Shown here: in pieces, positions 1-8,019 of the stretch
Layout of the letters: each line of letters opens with the position of its first letter
Position numbering within the stretch: position 1 is the first letter of the stretch
NCBI GenBank assembly: GCA_910588425.1
Contig: CAJUPM010000011.1
Span: 5,181 to 69,180, forward strand
Source of the DNA: an uncultured Christensenellaceae bacterium
GTDB taxonomy: Bacteria; Bacillota; Clostridia; Christensenellales; Christensenellaceae
Length of the DNA: 64,000 nt
Direction: 5' to 3'
Translations under genes and position numbers: made by a program
The notes under the pieces: generated by a model
What the model saw: the letters and a program-made list of their open reading frames with translations, nothing else
What the model was told of the DNA's origin: nothing
Database searches by the model: none

Positions 1-946
1 GAATGGTATAGGCAGAGTTACTGGTAAATTCTTCATCCACATATTCCAGCGCCGCTTCGTTGGGCGTCGTGTAGCCGACGAACTCGGAGTTGCGCGCGGC
101 AACCTGGGGATCGCACATGAAGTTGATGAAGCGCTCTGCGGCCTCTTTATTTGCAGAGGACTTGAGCACGACGAAGTTATCCATCCAGACGTTGCTGCCC
201 TCTTTGGGGACGACATACGCCAGATCTTCGTTCTCCATGATGGCCTGCACGGCAGAACCAGAATAATCCACAGCCAGAGCGACGCTGCCGCCGACCATAT
301 CTTCCTTGATATTATCAGCGCCGTATCCGCGGACAAACGGCTTCTGCTTTAAGAGCAGCTCGCCTGCCTCGGCCAGTTCATCGGGGTTGACGGAGTTGAT
401 ATCATAGCCCAGATAGGCCAGCGTTACCATGATGGAATCGCGGATGGAATCGTACATCATGATTTTTTTGGAATACTTCTCATTCCAGAGAATCTCCCAG
501 CTATCCACCGGATCGTCTACCAGCTTGGTATTATAGACGATGCCAACCGTGCCGATGAAGTAGGGGACGGAGTACTTGTTTTCCGGGTCAAAAGTGCGGT
601 TCTGAGCGGCCTTTTCGACGTATTTGAAGTTCGGGATGTTGGAAAAATCCAGCTCTGCCAGCAAATCCTCGGCGATAAAACGCTCAACCAGATAATCCGA
701 AGGGATGACGATGTCGATCTTGGTTCCCTCCGTTGCGCAGACGGTGTACATCTCTTCGTTGGTGGTGGTAGTCGTCATTTTGACTTTGATATCCGGATTC
801 TGATCTTCAAATTCTGTGATGAGATCCGGATCGAGGTATTCGCCCCAGTTGAGCAGGTAGAGAGTGGTCTTTGCGCCGCCCGAGCAGCTGCATAGCAGGG
901 CTGCAACCAGAAGCAACGCGAGGAGCAGAGAAAAAATTCTTTTCAT
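1..946 (-). CDS. potD: Spermidine/putrescine ABC transporter substrate-binding lipoprotein PotD (3' end outside window)
   Basis: Extracellular binding lipoprotein that delivers polyamine to PotBC. The visible 315 codons begin with a lipoprotein signal (basic start, leucine-rich core, LCSC with the lipidated cysteine near residue 21), followed by LNWGEYLDPDLI, typical of the PotD/PotF family. Later motifs (VPYFIGTVGIVYN, VDYSGSAVQAIMEN) also fit the family. The ATG overlaps the potC stop by four bases (ATGA), so it is translationally coupled as the last visible gene of the potABCD order. The C-terminal residues are cut off by the window edge. The specific polyamine cannot be told from sequence. 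Confidence 0.93.
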   Translation of the reverse strand, partial: MKRIFSLLLALLLVAALLCSCSGGAKTTLYLLNWGEYLDPDLITEFEDQNPDIKVKMTTTTTNEEMYTVCATEGTKIDIVIPSDYLVERFIAEDLLAELDFSNIPNFKYVEKAAQNRTFDPENKYSVPYFIGTVGIVYNTKLVDDPVDSWEILWNEKYSKKIMMYDSIRDSIMVTLAYLGYDINSVNPDELAEAGELLLKQKPFVRGYGADNIKEDMVGGSVALAVDYSGSAVQAIMENEDLAYVVPKEGSNVWMDNFVVLKSSANKEAAERFINFMCDPQVAARNSEFVGYTTPNEAALEYVDEEFTSNSAYTI

Positions 947-1767
947 TGGGAGAGTCCTTTCTGTAAAAACTTGGTGTTTTGGCGCTGGCGCTTAAACTGA
1001 CGATCAGCGCGTATATTGATGATGAGCAGCAGCGTCATCACAAAGACAAACATAATCGTAGAGAGGGCGTTGATCTTGGGATTGATGCCCACTCTGGCCA
1101 TGGAGTAAACATACACAGAGAGGTTGTTTACGATGCCCTGGGTCGAGAAGAAGCTGATGACGAAATCGTCGAACGACATGGTAAAGGCCATGATGAACCC
1201 CGTAACGATGCCGGGCATGAGCTCGGGGACGATCACCTTGCGCACGGCATAGCCCGGCGTGGCGCCCATATCCAGGGCCGCTTCATACAGATGCTCATCC
1301 ATGCCCTTGAGCCTTGGGAGCACGGAGAAGATGACATAGGGCACGTTGAACACGATATGCGAGATGAGCAGCGTCAAATACCCGCGCGGGATCTTTGCGA
1401 AGATGAAGAAAAGCAGCAGGGAGATGCCCGTAACGATATCTGCGTTCATCATGGGGATATATGTGAGGTTGAGCGTCAGGTTGCGCGTCCACTTCTTAAA
1501 GCTGTTGATGCCGATGGCGGCCATTGTGCCGATGAGGCAGGCGAACAACGAGGAGAGCACGGCGATGGAAATGGTAACCCAGAGGCTTTCCATGATGACG
1601 GGATCCTGAAACAGCTGGGAATACCAATTCAGCGTAAAGCCAGACCACTTGCTCATGGTTTTCCCCTCGTTAAACGAAAAGACCATCAGCATCAGAATGG
1701 GCAGATAGATGAAGAAGAGCAAAATGGCCAGATAGAAGCGCTGAATGAATTTACGGAATCTTACCAT
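943..1767 (-). CDS. potC: Spermidine/putrescine ABC transporter permease PotC
   Basis: Inner permease subunit, 274 aa, with about six hydrophobic segments. The first (residues 12-32) is a strongly hydrophobic leader helix. The cytoplasmic EAA loop that contacts the ATPase reads EAALDMGATPGYAVRKVIVPELMPGI near residues 160-186, as expected for binding-protein-dependent permeases. It overlaps potB upstream by seven bases and potD downstream by four. Length and motifs are normal for PotC. Confidence 0.93.
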   Translation of the reverse strand: MVRFRKFIQRFYLAILLFFIYLPILMLMVFSFNEGKTMSKWSGFTLNWYSQLFQDPVIMESLWVTISIAVLSSLFACLIGTMAAIGINSFKKWTRNLTLNLTYIPMMNADIVTGISLLLFFIFAKIPRGYLTLLISHIVFNVPYVIFSVLPRLKGMDEHLYEAALDMGATPGYAVRKVIVPELMPGIVTGFIMAFTMSFDDFVISFFSTQGIVNNLSVYVYSMARVGINPKINALSTIMFVFVMTLLLIINIRADRQFKRQRQNTKFLQKGLSQ

Positions 1768-2588
1768 AGCGTTTTGCTTTCCCCCTCTTTATCGTATTTG
1801 CGCATGATGGCCATGGAGAGCACCATCAGAACCATCATGATAATGGCCAGCGCAGAGCCTGTGTTCCAGTCTTTTAAGAGCATGAACTGGTTTTCCAGCA
1901 GATCGCCGAACATCATATAGTAGGAGCCGCCCAGCAGCCGGGAGATGACGAAGGTCGTTACCACGGGCATGAACACCATAGTAATGCCGGTAATCACGCC
2001 GGGAACCGTCAGCGGGAAAATCACCTTCCGGAGTACCTGCCATTTATTCGCGCCGAGATCTTCCGCGGCCTGGATATAGCTCTGGTCTATCTTGGAAAAA
2101 ACCGAAGAGATGGGCAGCAGCATGAAGGGCAGGAAGTTGTAGACCAGCCCCATGATGACGGCCCCCTCCGTATTGAGTAGCTCCTGCGGCGGAAGGCCAA
2201 ACCAGCCGAGAAACTGGTTGATGGGGCCGTTGGAATCCAGCAGGGCCCGCCAGGCATAGGTGCGCAGCAAAAAGTTCATCCACATGGGAATGACGAACAG
2301 CAGGTTGACGATGGCGCCGACCTTGCTTTTAAGCCGGGAGAGAATGAGCGCCGCCGGGTAGGCCAGAATCAGGCAGATGACTGTCGTGATGACGGCATAT
2401 TCCAGGGAGCGCCATAGCACCGAGAGATTTTCCGGCGAAAGCGCCTGCTTTAAATACTGCGTGGTGAAGATGATTTCTCCGGTATCCGTCGTCGTGAAAA
2501 CCGCGTAGACGAAGATCAGAATGAGCGGAACGACCGTGAATAAAACCATCCAGACCAGATAGGGGAGCGCAAAAAACTTCTTTTTCAA
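1761..2588 (-). CDS. potB: Spermidine/putrescine ABC transporter permease PotB
   Basis: Second permease subunit, 275 aa, about six membrane segments. The EAA loop is present as QAAEDLGANKWQVLRKVIFP near residues 174-193. PotB pairs with PotC to form the translocation pore. It starts 12 bases after potA with GGAGG upstream of the ATG and overlaps potC at its 3' end, so potA-B-C-D form one transcript. Nothing unusual is seen. Confidence 0.93.
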   Translation of the reverse strand: MKKKFFALPYLVWMVLFTVVPLILIFVYAVFTTTDTGEIIFTTQYLKQALSPENLSVLWRSLEYAVITTVICLILAYPAALILSRLKSKVGAIVNLLFVIPMWMNFLLRTYAWRALLDSNGPINQFLGWFGLPPQELLNTEGAVIMGLVYNFLPFMLLPISSVFSKIDQSYIQAAEDLGANKWQVLRKVIFPLTVPGVITGITMVFMPVVTTFVISRLLGGSYYMMFGDLLENQFMLLKDWNTGSALAIIMMVLMVLSMAIMRKYDKEGESKTLW

Positions 2589-2600
2589 TGCTTTGCCTCC

Positions 2601-3662
2601 TTATGCGTCTGCGGCATCGTACTGGGAGCGATCCATGATGTGAATATCATCCGGATCCAGCGTGATGCCTACCCGGCTGCCCACCTCGGCAGGATCCGTG
2701 CTCTGCACCAGCCATTCGTGGCCATCTTCGCCCTGAATGCGGATCTCATAGTGCACGCCCATAAAGACAAGGGAGGTAACCACGCCGTTGATGGTGCTTT
2801 CGCTGGGCTCGGCCAGCTTGATATCCTCCGGGCGGATGACGACGACGATGTTCTCATCCTCGTTATAGCCCCGGTCCACACACTCGAATTCCCGGCCGGA
2901 GAATGCCACGAGATAGTCTCTGCGCATTTTGCCGTATAAAATGTTGCTTTCACCGATGAAATCGGCCACGAAGGAGTTTACCGGCTCGTTATAGATGCCC
3001 ACAGGCGTATCGATCTGCTGGATCATGCCCTCATCCATGACGGCGATGGTATCCGACATAGAGAGCGCCTCCTCCTGATCGTGGGTTACATAGACGAACG
3101 TGATGCCCAGCTGCTTTTGCATGCGCTTTAATTCCAGCTGCATATCCTTGCGGAATTTCAGATCCAGCGCGCCCAGCGGCTCATCCAGCAGTAGCACTTC
3201 CGGCTCGTTGACCAGCGCCCGGGCAATGGCGACGCGCTGCATCTGGCCGCCCGAAAGCTTGTCGATGCTGCGGTCCTCATAGCCCGCCAGGCCGACCAGT
3301 TTAAGCATATCCTTGACTTTCTTCTCGATATTCTGCTTGCTCATTTTCTTGATCTTCAGGCCAAAGGCGATGTTGTCGAACACATCCATATGCGGGAAAA
3401 GGGCATAGCGCTGGAAAACGGTATTGAGCTTGCGCTTATAGGGAGGCGTCGCCACAATGGATTTGCCTTCAAAGAGGATATCGCCGGAGGTCGGCGTCTC
3501 AAAGCCGCCCAGCAGGCGGAGCATGGTCGTCTTGCCGCAGCCCGAAGGGCCGAGCAGTGTTAAAAACTCGTTTTTGCGGATATAGAGATTGATATTGGAT
3601 AAAACCTCTACGCCGTCGAACTCCTTATAGACGTTTTTGAATAGGATGAGCTGGTTAGACAC
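2601..3662 (-). CDS. potA: Spermidine/putrescine ABC transporter ATP-binding protein PotA
   Basis: ATPase of the polyamine importer, 353 aa. Walker A is GPSGCGKTT (about residues 38-46), the signature is LSGGQMQRVAIARAL (about 137-151), and Walker B LLLDEPLGALD and the switch histidine in VTHDQEE follow. The C-terminal 110 residues form the regulatory OB-type (TOBE) domain found in PotA/MalK-class ATPases. The Q-loop region reads VFQRYALFPHM where most relatives have VFQSYALFPHM. It lies 37 bases after the regulator gene and is probably co-transcribed with it. Confidence 0.94.
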   Translation of the reverse strand: MSNQLILFKNVYKEFDGVEVLSNINLYIRKNEFLTLLGPSGCGKTTMLRLLGGFETPTSGDILFEGKSIVATPPYKRKLNTVFQRYALFPHMDVFDNIAFGLKIKKMSKQNIEKKVKDMLKLVGLAGYEDRSIDKLSGGQMQRVAIARALVNEPEVLLLDEPLGALDLKFRKDMQLELKRMQKQLGITFVYVTHDQEEALSMSDTIAVMDEGMIQQIDTPVGIYNEPVNSFVADFIGESNILYGKMRRDYLVAFSGREFECVDRGYNEDENIVVVIRPEDIKLAEPSESTINGVVTSLVFMGVHYEIRIQGEDGHEWLVQSTDPAEVGSRVGITLDPDDIHIMDRSQYDAADA

Positions 3663-3699
3663 TTGGTTTTCCTCCCCGATAAAATAGCGCCTTTCGGCC

Positions 3700-4242
3700 T
3701 TAGAAACTGGGCGGTGTAGAGACCCAGATGATTTTTGCTTCGCTTCTGCCGCGGTTTTCGATGTAGTGCGGAGCAGAGGGCTTGAAATAGAACGAGCAGT
3801 TTTTCTTCAGTTTATGCCGCGCGCTCCCGATGTGCAGAACTGCCGAGCCAGAGAGCACATAGCCGAATTCCTCGCCTTCATGCGGCTCATCCGGCTCTGA
3901 ACTGGCGCCGGGCGCCAGAGTAAACAGGATGGGCTCCAGCTGGTTTTTCTGGGCGTTTGGGATGAGCCATAAAATGCTGGAATTCTCATCCACCTTTTCG
4001 AACATATCCGCCTCGGAAAAGACGATCTTCTCATCTGCCGTCTCGGTAAAAAATTCTCCCGGCGTCGTCCCCAGGCATTCGAGAATATCCACCAGGGTAA
4101 CGATGGAAGGGGAAGTCTGGTCCCGCTCCAACTGGGAGATGAAGCCCTTGGAGAGCTCGGCGCGGTCGGCCAGCTCTTCTTGGGTCAGGCCATATCTGAG
4201 CCGGAGACTCTTGATTTTCGCTCCGATTTTGGTGATATCCAT
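3700..4242 (-). CDS. XRE-family regulator with C-terminal cupin (polyamine operon regulator)
   Basis: 180 aa. The N-terminal helix-turn-helix of the Cro/XRE type (residues about 7-61, RYGLTQEELADRAELSKGFISQLE) is joined to a cupin sensor barrel (about 110-178, with HEGEEFGYVLSG). This architecture matches PuuR-like regulators that sense small ligands. Being first gene before potABCD suggests it senses polyamine and controls the operon and itself. Two 17-bp palindromes at 4280-4296 and 4460-4476 are likely targets. The start has GGAGG seven bases upstream. Ligand and sign of regulation are inferred. Confidence 0.85.
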   Translation of the reverse strand: MDITKIGAKIKSLRLRYGLTQEELADRAELSKGFISQLERDQTSPSIVTLVDILECLGTTPGEFFTETADEKIVFSEADMFEKVDENSSILWLIPNAQKNQLEPILFTLAPGASSEPDEPHEGEEFGYVLSGSAVLHIGSARHKLKKNCSFYFKPSAPHYIENRGRSEAKIIWVSTPPSF

Positions 4243-4279
4243 GCGGCCTCCATAAAAGTTTCCATATATTAAACATTTG

Positions 4280-4296
4280 GTTTACAAATGCTAAAC
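4280..4296. promoter_or_regulatory. Candidate regulator operator 1
   Basis: GTTTACAAATGCTAAAC, a 17-bp imperfect palindrome just downstream of the -10 box of the pot operon. It differs at only two positions from a second copy at 4460-4476. An overlapping, oppositely arranged TAAAC/GTTTA pair sits at 4269-4283. The position fits repression by the adjacent XRE-cupin protein. Confidence 0.6.
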
Positions 4297-4308
4297 GAAA
4301 CAGATATA

Positions 4309-4337
4309 ATTTAATCAGAATGGAAGAGAAAAGTCAA
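4309..4337 (-). promoter_or_regulatory. Predicted sigma-A promoter of the regulator-potABCD operon
   Basis: Minus strand: TTGACT (4332-4337), 17-base spacer, TTAAAT (4309-4314). The expected start point lies near 4302, immediately before the palindrome at 4280-4296. Confidence 0.6.
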
Positions 4338-4459
4338 TAGATTTTTGACAAAAACCGATAAAAATTTTTGAGCAGAAAAAAAGTGCGGAATTTTCCCGAA
4401 GCAAAGGAAAATTTTCGCAATTTATATTTTTGAGAAAAAGCAGGAAAGTGCATGAAAAA

Positions 4460-4476
4460 GTTTAGAAATACTAAAC
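4460..4476. promoter_or_regulatory. Candidate regulator operator 2
   Basis: GTTTAGAAATACTAAAC, a perfect 6-bp-arm palindrome with a 5-bp centre, 180 bp from operator 1. Together they define GTTTA(C/G)AAAT(G/A)CTAAAC. The 343-bp gap at 4243-4585 otherwise holds only AT-rich DNA, the promoter and the fba terminator. Confidence 0.6.
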
Positions 4477-4544
4477 ATAAAAAGGCGCGGAGGACGAGAG
4501 GAAAAGTTAGAAGAGAAAAGCGCAGACAGCCAAAAAAATGCAAA

Positions 4545-4577
4545 CAAAAAAGAGCGGGAATTTCCCGCTCTTTTTTA
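4545..4577 (-). terminator. Terminator of fba
   Basis: Hairpin with GAGCGGGAA/TTTCCCGCTC arms flanked by A and T runs on both sides. It lies nine bases past the fba stop and could act in both directions. Confidence 0.85.
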
Positions 4578-4585
4578 TCAGAAAC

Positions 4586-5521
4586 TTACGCTTTGCCGTT
4601 GCAGCCCAGAACGTTGAGCAGCTTGTGGCGAACCATCTCTTTGATGGCGGCTCTCGCCGGCTTGAGGTACTGGCGGGGGTCGAAATCAGAGGGGTTCTCG
4701 GCGAAGTGCTTGCGGACGGCAGCCGTCATCGCAAGGCGCAGGTCGGAGTCGATGTTGATTTTGCAGACGGCCATGCTGGCAGCCTGGCGGAGCATCTCTT
4801 CCGGAACGCCCAGAGCGCCGTCCATCTTGCCGCCGTATTTGTTGATCTCGTCAACAAACTCGGGGATGACAGAGCTTGCGCCGTGCAGAACGATGGGGAA
4901 GCCGGGAAGCAGCTCGCTGACTTTCTCGAGAATATCGAAGCGCAGCTGGGGCTTGGTGCCGGGCTTGAACTTGTAAGCGCCGTGGCTCGTGCCGATGGCG
5001 ATAGCCAGGGAGTCGACGCCCGTCTTGGAGACGAACTCGTTGACTTCTTCCGGCTGCGTATAGGAAGAATCCTCTTTCTTTACTTTAACTTCATCCTCGA
5101 CGCCGGCCAGGCGGCCCAGCTCACCCTCGACGACTACGCCTCGATCGTGCGCATACTCGACGACTTTCCGGGTCAGCGCGACGTTCTCCTCGAAAGGCAG
5201 GTGCGAGCCGTCGATCATGACGGAAGTGAAACCGCCGTCGATGCAGCTCTTGCAGGTCTCGAACGAATCGCCGTGGTCGAGATGCAGGCAGATGGGAAGG
5301 CCGGTATCTTCGATGGCAGCTTCCACCAGCTTGGTGAGGTATACGGGCTTCGCGTAGTTGCGGGCGCCCTTGGAAACCTGAAGGATCAGCGGAGCATTTT
5401 CTTCCTTGGCCGCCTCGGTGATTCCCTGGATGATCTCCATGTTATTGACGTTGAAAGCGCCGATGGCGTATCCGCCCTCGTATGCCTTCTTAAACATCTC
5501 TGTCGTTGTAACTAATGGCAT
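4586..5521 (-). CDS. fba: Class II fructose-1,6-bisphosphate aldolase
   Basis: Zinc-dependent glycolytic enzyme that cleaves fructose-1,6-bisphosphate to dihydroxyacetone phosphate and glyceraldehyde-3-phosphate. 311 aa, the usual length. Metal and catalytic motifs are visible: HLDHGDS (about 80-86), the VEGELGRLAGVED segment (about 132-144), IAIGTSHGAYK (about 178-188) and VLHGASS near 210 with the third histidine ligand. It is monocistronic, with its own promoter at 5558-5585 and terminator at 4545-4577. GGAGG precedes the ATG. Confidence 0.96.
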   Translation of the reverse strand: MPLVTTTEMFKKAYEGGYAIGAFNVNNMEIIQGITEAAKEENAPLILQVSKGARNYAKPVYLTKLVEAAIEDTGLPICLHLDHGDSFETCKSCIDGGFTSVMIDGSHLPFEENVALTRKVVEYAHDRGVVVEGELGRLAGVEDEVKVKKEDSSYTQPEEVNEFVSKTGVDSLAIAIGTSHGAYKFKPGTKPQLRFDILEKVSELLPGFPIVLHGASSVIPEFVDEINKYGGKMDGALGVPEEMLRQAASMAVCKINIDSDLRLAMTAAVRKHFAENPSDFDPRQYLKPARAAIKEMVRHKLLNVLGCNGKA

Positions 5522-5557
5522 GACTTTTCCTCCTGTTTTGAAAAACTCTATACCCTT

Positions 5558-5585
5558 ATTGTGCCATATCTTAGAAAAATATCAA
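5558..5585 (-). promoter_or_regulatory. Predicted promoter of fba
   Basis: Minus strand TTGATA (5580-5585), 16-base spacer, CACAAT (5558-5563). Divergent from the promoter at 5614-5642. Confidence 0.5.
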
Positions 5586-5613
5586 GAGTTTTCCCTAAAA
5601 ATCTGTGCAAGGT

Positions 5614-5642
5614 TTGTCTTTTTTGGGGCGCCGGGGTATAAT
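5614..5642 (+). promoter_or_regulatory. Predicted promoter of the GT2 gene, followed by a ~150-nt leader
   Basis: TTGTCT (5614-5619), 17-base spacer, TATAAT (5637-5642). The leader from about 5649 to 5798 has a perfect CCGAAG/CTTCGG hairpin near 5660 and further GC-rich arms, and no recognisable riboswitch class. Confidence 0.7.
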
Positions 5643-5798
5643 AACCTCACGGCGTACTCCGAAGTAAAGCTTCGGATGCCTGAGAGGCTATTGAACCATG
5701 GCGCCGCTCCGCTTTGCCGCGGCGCTGAAAGAAGAAGCAAGCTGGCGTTTACATTTGTCATGGTATCATAAAGCCAGAATATCCCAAAAGGAGCTGCA

Positions 5799-6716
5799 AT
5801 GAAAAAAATATCCATTATCATTCCCTGTTTCAATGAGCAGGAAGTGATTGAACAGACGTATGCGCGGCTGCGCGGTTTGGCTTTGCCGGAGTTTGAAAAG
5901 GAAATTATTTTTATCGACGACGGCAGCCGGGATCGCACGCCTGAAATCCTGAAAAACTTGGCGGCGCAGGACAGCCAGGTGCGCGTACTGCTGTTTGCCA
6001 AAAATTTTGGCCATCAGCCGGCTGTTTCCGCAGGCATTGCGCATTGCACAGGCGATGCGGCTGTCGTCATTGATGCGGATTTGCAGGATCCGCCAGAGCT
6101 GATTCCGGAGATGATCGAAAGATGGCAGGCCGGCAACGATATCGTCTATGGCAAGAGGGCAAAGCGCAAAGGCGAGACTATCTTTAAAAAGCTGACAGCC
6201 TGGGGCTATTACCGCGTTCTGAACATGCTGGGCGGCAGCTATATTCCCAAAGACACCGGGGATTTCCGGCTCATCGATAGAAAGGTCTGCGACTACCTGA
6301 ATTCGCTTTCCGAGCACAACCGGTTTTTGCGCGGGCTGACGGCCTGGGCGGGCTTCCGTTCCTGTCCGGTGGAATATGTGCGCGATGAGCGGGCGGCGGG
6401 GGAGACAAAATACACGCTCAAAAAGATGTTCCGCCTGGCGGGCGACGGCATTGCCGCCTTTTCGGACAAGCCCCTCAAGCTGCCGCTGTATTTCGGCATC
6501 GCGCTGATGAGTCTCTCTCTGCTCTATCTCGTTCTAAGTATTGTGCTGGCGGCGCTCTCTGTCTGGCCGGTCTGGCATGCGCTGTTTGCGGTAAGTTTCG
6601 CGCTTATTTCCCTGCTCAGCATATTCATTGGCGTTATGGGCATGTATCTGGGCAGGATGTATGATGAAGCGAAGAACCGGCCGCTTTATATGATAAGAGA
6701 AAAGGTCAACTTCTAA
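5799..6716 (+). CDS. GT2-family glycosyltransferase, DPM1/GtrB type, membrane anchored
   Basis: 305 aa. The N-terminal GT-A domain (SIIIPCFNEQEVIEQTYARL at 4-23, DDGSRD near 48, metal-binding DADLQDPPEL near 94-103) is followed by two hydrophobic helices near residues 230-255 and 262-290. This is the layout of polyprenyl-phosphate hexose synthases such as GtrB and bacterial DPM1-like proteins, which load a sugar onto undecaprenyl phosphate at the membrane. AAGGAG lies six bases before the ATG. The M29 peptidase follows after 20 bases, so the two may be co-transcribed without an evident functional link. The sugar is unknown. Confidence 0.88.
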   Translation: MKKISIIIPCFNEQEVIEQTYARLRGLALPEFEKEIIFIDDGSRDRTPEILKNLAAQDSQVRVLLFAKNFGHQPAVSAGIAHCTGDAAVVIDADLQDPPELIPEMIERWQAGNDIVYGKRAKRKGETIFKKLTAWGYYRVLNMLGGSYIPKDTGDFRLIDRKVCDYLNSLSEHNRFLRGLTAWAGFRSCPVEYVRDERAAGETKYTLKKMFRLAGDGIAAFSDKPLKLPLYFGIALMSLSLLYLVLSIVLAALSVWPVWHALFAVSFALISLLSIFIGVMGMYLGRMYDEAKNRPLYMIREKVNF

Positions 6717-6736
6717 GGCGCATAAGGAGGACGATT

Positions 6737-7852
6737 TTGAAAGATCCGAGAATGACAAAACTGGCGGAAAACCTGGTGCGGTATTCCTGCCAGCTCAGGC
6801 CGGGGGAGAAGGTCTTGATCGAGACATTCGACTGCCCGGATTTCGTGGCCGAGGCGCTGGTGCGCGCGGCATATGAGGCAGGGGCGCGCCCGTTTTTCCA
6901 GGCACACCGCACGAAGATCATGCGGCAATGGCTGCTTGGGGCGGATCGGCAGCAGATTGAGCAGCTGGCGGCATGGGATGCGGCGCGCATGAGCGAGATG
7001 GATGCCTATATCTCCCTGCGCGGCAACGACAACTTCATGGAGAATGCGGATATTCCGCCCGAAACAGACGATCTCTATCAGTCCATCTATTTTAAAAAGG
7101 TGCACCACGAGATCCGCGTGGCCAAAACCAAGTGGTGCGTCCTGCGCTACCCAAGCCCATCTATGGCGCAGCTTTCGGGCATGAGCACAGAGGCTTTTGA
7201 AGATTTCTATTTCGACGTCTGCAATCTGGATTACGGCAAAATGGACCAGGCGATGGAGCCGCTCAAAGAGCTCATGGACCGGACGGACCGCGTCCGGCTG
7301 GTTGGCCCGGGGACGGACCTTTGCTTCTCCATCAAAGGCATTGGAGCCATCAAGTGCGCGGGAAATAAGAACATCCCGGATGGGGAAGTCTATACAGCGC
7401 CGGTGCGGGACAGCGTCAACGGGACGATCTCGTTCAACACGCCCAGCCGCTATTCGGGATTCACGTTCGATTCGGTTTCCCTGACGCTCAAAGACGGGAA
7501 GATTATCGGGAGCACTTCCAACAACCCGGAGCGCATGGACAAGATCCTCAATCTGGATGAGGGCGCGCGCTATATCGGCGAATTTGCCATCGGCGTGAAC
7601 CCGCATATCAAAAAAGCCATGTGCGAGACGCTGTTCGACGAGAAAATCGCCGGCTCCATCCATTTTACGCCCGGCGCGGCCTATGAAGATGCGTTCAATG
7701 GCAACGTCAGTGCGGTGCACTGGGATCTGGTGCTCATTCAGACGCCCGAATACGGCGGCGGGGAGATCTATTTTGACGACGTTTTAGTGCGCAAAGACGG
7801 CCGGTTTGTGCTGCCCGAGCTTTTGGGGCTCAACCCCGAGAACCTGGCATAG
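6737..7852 (+). CDS. M29-family metallo-aminopeptidase
   Basis: 371 aa, similar to aminopeptidase T/PepS (peptidase family M29), which removes N-terminal residues using a two-metal centre. Family hallmarks include the opening KLAENLVRYSCQLRPGEKVLIE, glutamate in ARYIGEFAIGVNPHI (about 275-289) and the C-terminal SAVHWDLVLIQTP with the H-x-D metal pair (about 334-336). The predicted start is TTG at 6737, with AAGGAGG six bases upstream; an ATG at 6752 lacks a ribosome site. It is slightly shorter than the usual ~400 aa. Confidence 0.87.
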   Translation: MKDPRMTKLAENLVRYSCQLRPGEKVLIETFDCPDFVAEALVRAAYEAGARPFFQAHRTKIMRQWLLGADRQQIEQLAAWDAARMSEMDAYISLRGNDNFMENADIPPETDDLYQSIYFKKVHHEIRVAKTKWCVLRYPSPSMAQLSGMSTEAFEDFYFDVCNLDYGKMDQAMEPLKELMDRTDRVRLVGPGTDLCFSIKGIGAIKCAGNKNIPDGEVYTAPVRDSVNGTISFNTPSRYSGFTFDSVSLTLKDGKIIGSTSNNPERMDKILNLDEGARYIGEFAIGVNPHIKKAMCETLFDEKIAGSIHFTPGAAYEDAFNGNVSAVHWDLVLIQTPEYGGGEIYFDDVLVRKDGRFVLPELLGLNPENLA

Positions 7853-7902
7853 CCTGGCGGCTGTTTTCAGGCAAAAAAGCCAAAATATCGTCTGTTTAGC
7901 GC

Positions 7903-7931
7903 TTGAAAATGAATCTGCGTTATACTATAAT
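7903..7931 (+). promoter_or_regulatory. Promoter of gap
   Basis: TTGAAA (7903-7908), 17-base spacer, TATAAT (7926-7931). The AGGAGG ribosome site sits just before the ATG at 8020. Confidence 0.8.
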
Positions 7932-8019
7932 AAAAGTGGACTGGCCGGTGGCCAGCCGAAATTTGCTGAATTACATTTTATCATATTAAAATGTATGAAA
8001 AATTAGGAGGATATGTAAC

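Noticed and set aside
979..1920. Long plus-strand open frame opposite potC/potB
   Set aside because: Antisense shadow of two overlapping, clearly recognisable permease genes; low-complexity His/Asp-rich translation and no ribosome site.
4334..4543. Minus-strand 69-codon frame
   Set aside because: Phe/Leu-rich translation of AT-rich promoter DNA; overlaps the pot promoter and operators, no ribosome site.
5640..5798. Possible TPP, glycine, purine or ykkC-type riboswitch before the GT2 gene
   Set aside because: The conserved core sequences of these classes could not be matched; kept only as an unidentified structured leader.
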